Part shown: in pieces, positions 26,259 through 28,015 of the stretch
Numbering within the stretch: the first letter of the stretch is position 1
Layout: every line of letters starts with the position of its first letter
IMG/VR virus record: IMGVR_UViG_3300025137_000202
Coordinates: 1 to 28,015 of that record
DNA length: 28,015 nt
Direction: 5' to 3' (one strand)
Source of the DNA: a virus
Made by a program: the position numbers and the translations under genes
The notes under the pieces: model-generated
What the model saw: the letters and a program-made list of their open reading frames with translations, nothing else
What the model was told of the DNA's origin: nothing
Database searches by the model: none

Positions 26259-27149
26259 ATGCCACCGGTGAAAGCACCCAGAAAAGTAAATTATCTAAAC
26301 AATAGAGATATACTAAAAGAGATACACAAAAGTAAGAGTACTTACTGTTCTTACTTAGAACGTGAATATGCACAGTTTGATATTATTTTACCAAGCGTAG
26401 ATAAGATAAATCAGCGTACAGTTGCAGAAGCACGACGCAACAAAGCAGATAGAATTAAAAGAGAAACGGGAGAAATAGTTGACCCTGTAAAACTAAGCAA
26501 TCAAGAGCTTGTGTTTCGTATTACAACTTGGGATCATGTCCCAATGGTTCCGAAGAAACTTACCAAGGCACAGGAAAAGAAAAAATCTAAATTAGAAGAA
26601 TTATTAGAAATGGATGATGTAGATATAGAAGAAGATGGGTTACAAGATCTTATTACTGAAACCAAACAAGATTTAAATTATGTAAAATTAAACTTTCCTC
26701 CTTTCTGGCATTATATGATTGATGAAGACAAAGTTCCATATATTGTTGGTAAATCTCATTGGTTAGGCGGTATGGAAAACGGATACTTTTCAAAAGAACA
26801 TGGTAAAATGACAGATAAACTAGCACACATGTTTATAAAACTGTGTGAACGTTATGCTACAAGATCAAACTGGCGTGGATACACGTACAACGAAGAAATG
26901 CGTGGTACTGCGTTGCTACAACTCAGTCAGATTGGATTACAGTTTGACGAAAGCAAAAGCCAAAACCCATTTGCATACTATACTGCCGCTATAACAAATA
27001 GTTTCACTAGAGTATTAAACATTGAAAAGAAGAATCAGAACATACGTGATGATATACTGGAACAAAACGGATTGAATCCTAGTTGGACAAGACAGTTTAA
27101 CAATTCACCAGATGCAAAAAAACTACAACCAGACGTTGCTAAAAAATAG
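26259..27149 (+). CDS. gp55: Late transcription sigma factor gp55, enlarged
   Basis: A T4 gp55-type sigma factor, which directs host RNA polymerase to late promoters. Two blocks match T4 gp55 as I recall it: NYLNNRDILKEI (residues 11-22; T4 has NYVNNKELLQAI) and the region from ~197 to 258, including NWRGYTYNEEMRG, QFDESKSQNPFAYYTAAITN and SFTRVLNIEKKNQ, the sigma region 2-like core. At 296 residues it is longer than T4 gp55 (185); the extra ~160 residues lie between the two blocks and contain a charged helix (about 103-125) and FPPFWHYMIDEDKVPYIVGK. The T4 C-terminal clamp-binding tail (SLDFL-like) is absent; the protein ends in a basic stretch. It is read divergently from the late genes it should control, and is followed 8 bases on by gp47. 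Confidence 0.92.
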   Translation: MPPVKAPRKVNYLNNRDILKEIHKSKSTYCSYLEREYAQFDIILPSVDKINQRTVAEARRNKADRIKRETGEIVDPVKLSNQELVFRITTWDHVPMVPKKLTKAQEKKKSKLEELLEMDDVDIEEDGLQDLITETKQDLNYVKLNFPPFWHYMIDEDKVPYIVGKSHWLGGMENGYFSKEHGKMTDKLAHMFIKLCERYATRSNWRGYTYNEEMRGTALLQLSQIGLQFDESKSQNPFAYYTAAITNSFTRVLNIEKKNQNIRDDILEQNGLNPSWTRQFNNSPDAKKLQPDVAKK

Positions 27150-27157
27150 GAATACAT

Positions 27158-28015
27158 ATGGGTTTGTTTAAGAAAGCTCTAGTGTTTACAGACATCCACT
27201 TTGGCATGAAAAGCAATAGCATCATGCACAACCAGGACTGTGAAAACTTTGTAGAGTGGGCAGTACAACAAGGCAAAATACACAACTGCGAAACTGCTAT
27301 CTTTATGGGAGACTGGCATCATCATAGAGCAAGTTTAAGTTTGCAAACTATGAGCCACAGTTTACGTGCATTGGAGAATCTTTCAAGAAGTTTTGACATT
27401 ACATATTTTATAACTGGCAATCACGACTTGTACTATAGAGACAAACGTGACATATACAGTTTTGAATGGGCAAAGCATATACCAAATCTAAAGATATGCA
27501 ATGATTGGTTTGAACAGGATGATGTAATACTGGTTCCTTGGCTGGTTGGAGATGACCACAAGCAGATAAAAACTGCAAGTGCTCAATATATGTTTGGACA
27601 CTTTGAACTTCCGCATTTTAAAATGAATGCAATGGTTGAGATGCCTGATCATGGAGAAATCAAAAGTGAACATTTCCAACAGTATGGCACAGTGTTTAGC
27701 GGGCACTTTCATTTACGTCAGCAGAAAAACAACATAAACTATATTGGCAATGCATTTCCACACAACTTTTCAGATGCCGGCGATGATCAACGCGGTTGCA
27801 TGATACTTGAATGGGGCAAAGAGCCAGAATACATTGCTTGGCCAGATCAACCATTGTACAAAGTATTAGACTTGTCGCAGGTAATTGACTATGCTGATAC
27901 AATACTAAAGCCAAACATGCACGTTAGAGTAAATTTGGATATTGAAATATCCTATGAAGAGGCAAACTATATCAAAGAACAGTTTGCAACCAAATACAAA
28001 CTGCGTGAGATGGCA
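27158..28015 (+). CDS. gp47: Recombination endonuclease subunit gp47 (Mre11-like), partial at the right edge
   Basis: The frame is open to the window end (286 codons; T4 gp47 is 339), so the C-terminus is missing. It shows the calcineurin-like phosphoesterase motifs of Mre11/SbcD: DIHFG (12-16), GDWHHHR (51-57), GNHD (87-90), GHFE (147-150) and GHFH (182-185), whose Asp, His and Asn residues bind two metal ions. With gp46 (Rad50-like ATPase) it resects DNA ends for recombination-dependent replication and in T4 also degrades host DNA. AGGA (27148-27151) precedes the ATG. It is probably co-transcribed with gp55; in many relatives gene 46 follows gene 47, and it is expected just beyond the edge. 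Confidence 0.97.
   Translation, partial: MGLFKKALVFTDIHFGMKSNSIMHNQDCENFVEWAVQQGKIHNCETAIFMGDWHHHRASLSLQTMSHSLRALENLSRSFDITYFITGNHDLYYRDKRDIYSFEWAKHIPNLKICNDWFEQDDVILVPWLVGDDHKQIKTASAQYMFGHFELPHFKMNAMVEMPDHGEIKSEHFQQYGTVFSGHFHLRQQKNNINYIGNAFPHNFSDAGDDQRGCMILEWGKEPEYIAWPDQPLYKVLDLSQVIDYADTILKPNMHVRVNLDIEISYEEANYIKEQFATKYKLREMA

Noticed and set aside
27488-27914. Minus-strand frames in the right-hand end
   Set aside because: They are antisense to gp47, whose metallophosphoesterase motifs are unmistakable.
1-28015. A defence, anti-defence or mobile-element cassette
   Set aside because: Every gene is a tail, transcription or recombination gene of the T4-like type; no toxin, nuclease island, transposase or integrase was found.

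Overview
The window is part of a T4-like myovirus genome (class Caudoviricetes, contractile tail), most likely a marine phage. It carries an almost gap-free leftward block of tail baseplate genes and, facing away from it, two rightward regulatory and replication genes of T4 type: the late sigma factor gp55 and the recombination nuclease subunit gp47. The DNA is AT-rich. Several protein signatures (the gp48-type C-terminal domain, the 1135-residue gp6, the 99-residue gp53) look like those of marine cyanophages and SAR11 phages rather than enteric T4. No host gene, photosynthesis gene, tRNA, integrase, insertion sequence or CRISPR array is seen, so the host cannot be read from this window.

Layout from right to left on the minus strand: gp48-like tube cap/initiator with a repeat-rich disordered insert (26149-23873), gp53 (23873-23574), a 1060-residue putative hub protein (23572-20390), gp5-like central spike (20379-18145), gp25 (18137-17757), gp6 (17705-14298), one uninterrupted 4529-residue protein (14296-707), and a 219-residue conserved structural-type protein (675-16). 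Genes are separated by at most 51 bases and several junctions overlap or touch. On the plus strand gp55 (26259-27149) and gp47 (27158 to beyond the right edge) form a small operon behind a near-consensus sigma70 promoter. No stretch of 300 bases or more lacks a gene.

Working together: gp53, gp25 and gp6 are wedge proteins. The gp5-like protein, the 1060-residue protein and the gp48-like protein would form the hub, spike and base of the tail tube. The giant protein sits where T4 has genes 7 and 8 and probably forms a large peripheral part of the baseplate. The gp55 made from the right-hand operon is expected to recognise the CATAAATA-type late promoters found at junctions of the left-hand block.

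Most notable points: the giant protein, which contains a probable seven-bladed FG-GAP (integrin-alpha-like) propeller, two chitin-binding-like segments and many Ig-like modules; a QVDDF tandem-repeat insert in the gp48-like protein; a nine-residue peptide shared exactly by the gp48-like and hub proteins although the DNA differs at four synonymous sites; a gp5-like spike with no recognisable lysozyme domain but a long C-terminal extension; an enlarged gp55 without the T4 clamp-binding tail; and late promoters placed so close to genes that they predict leaderless or 12-13 base leaders.
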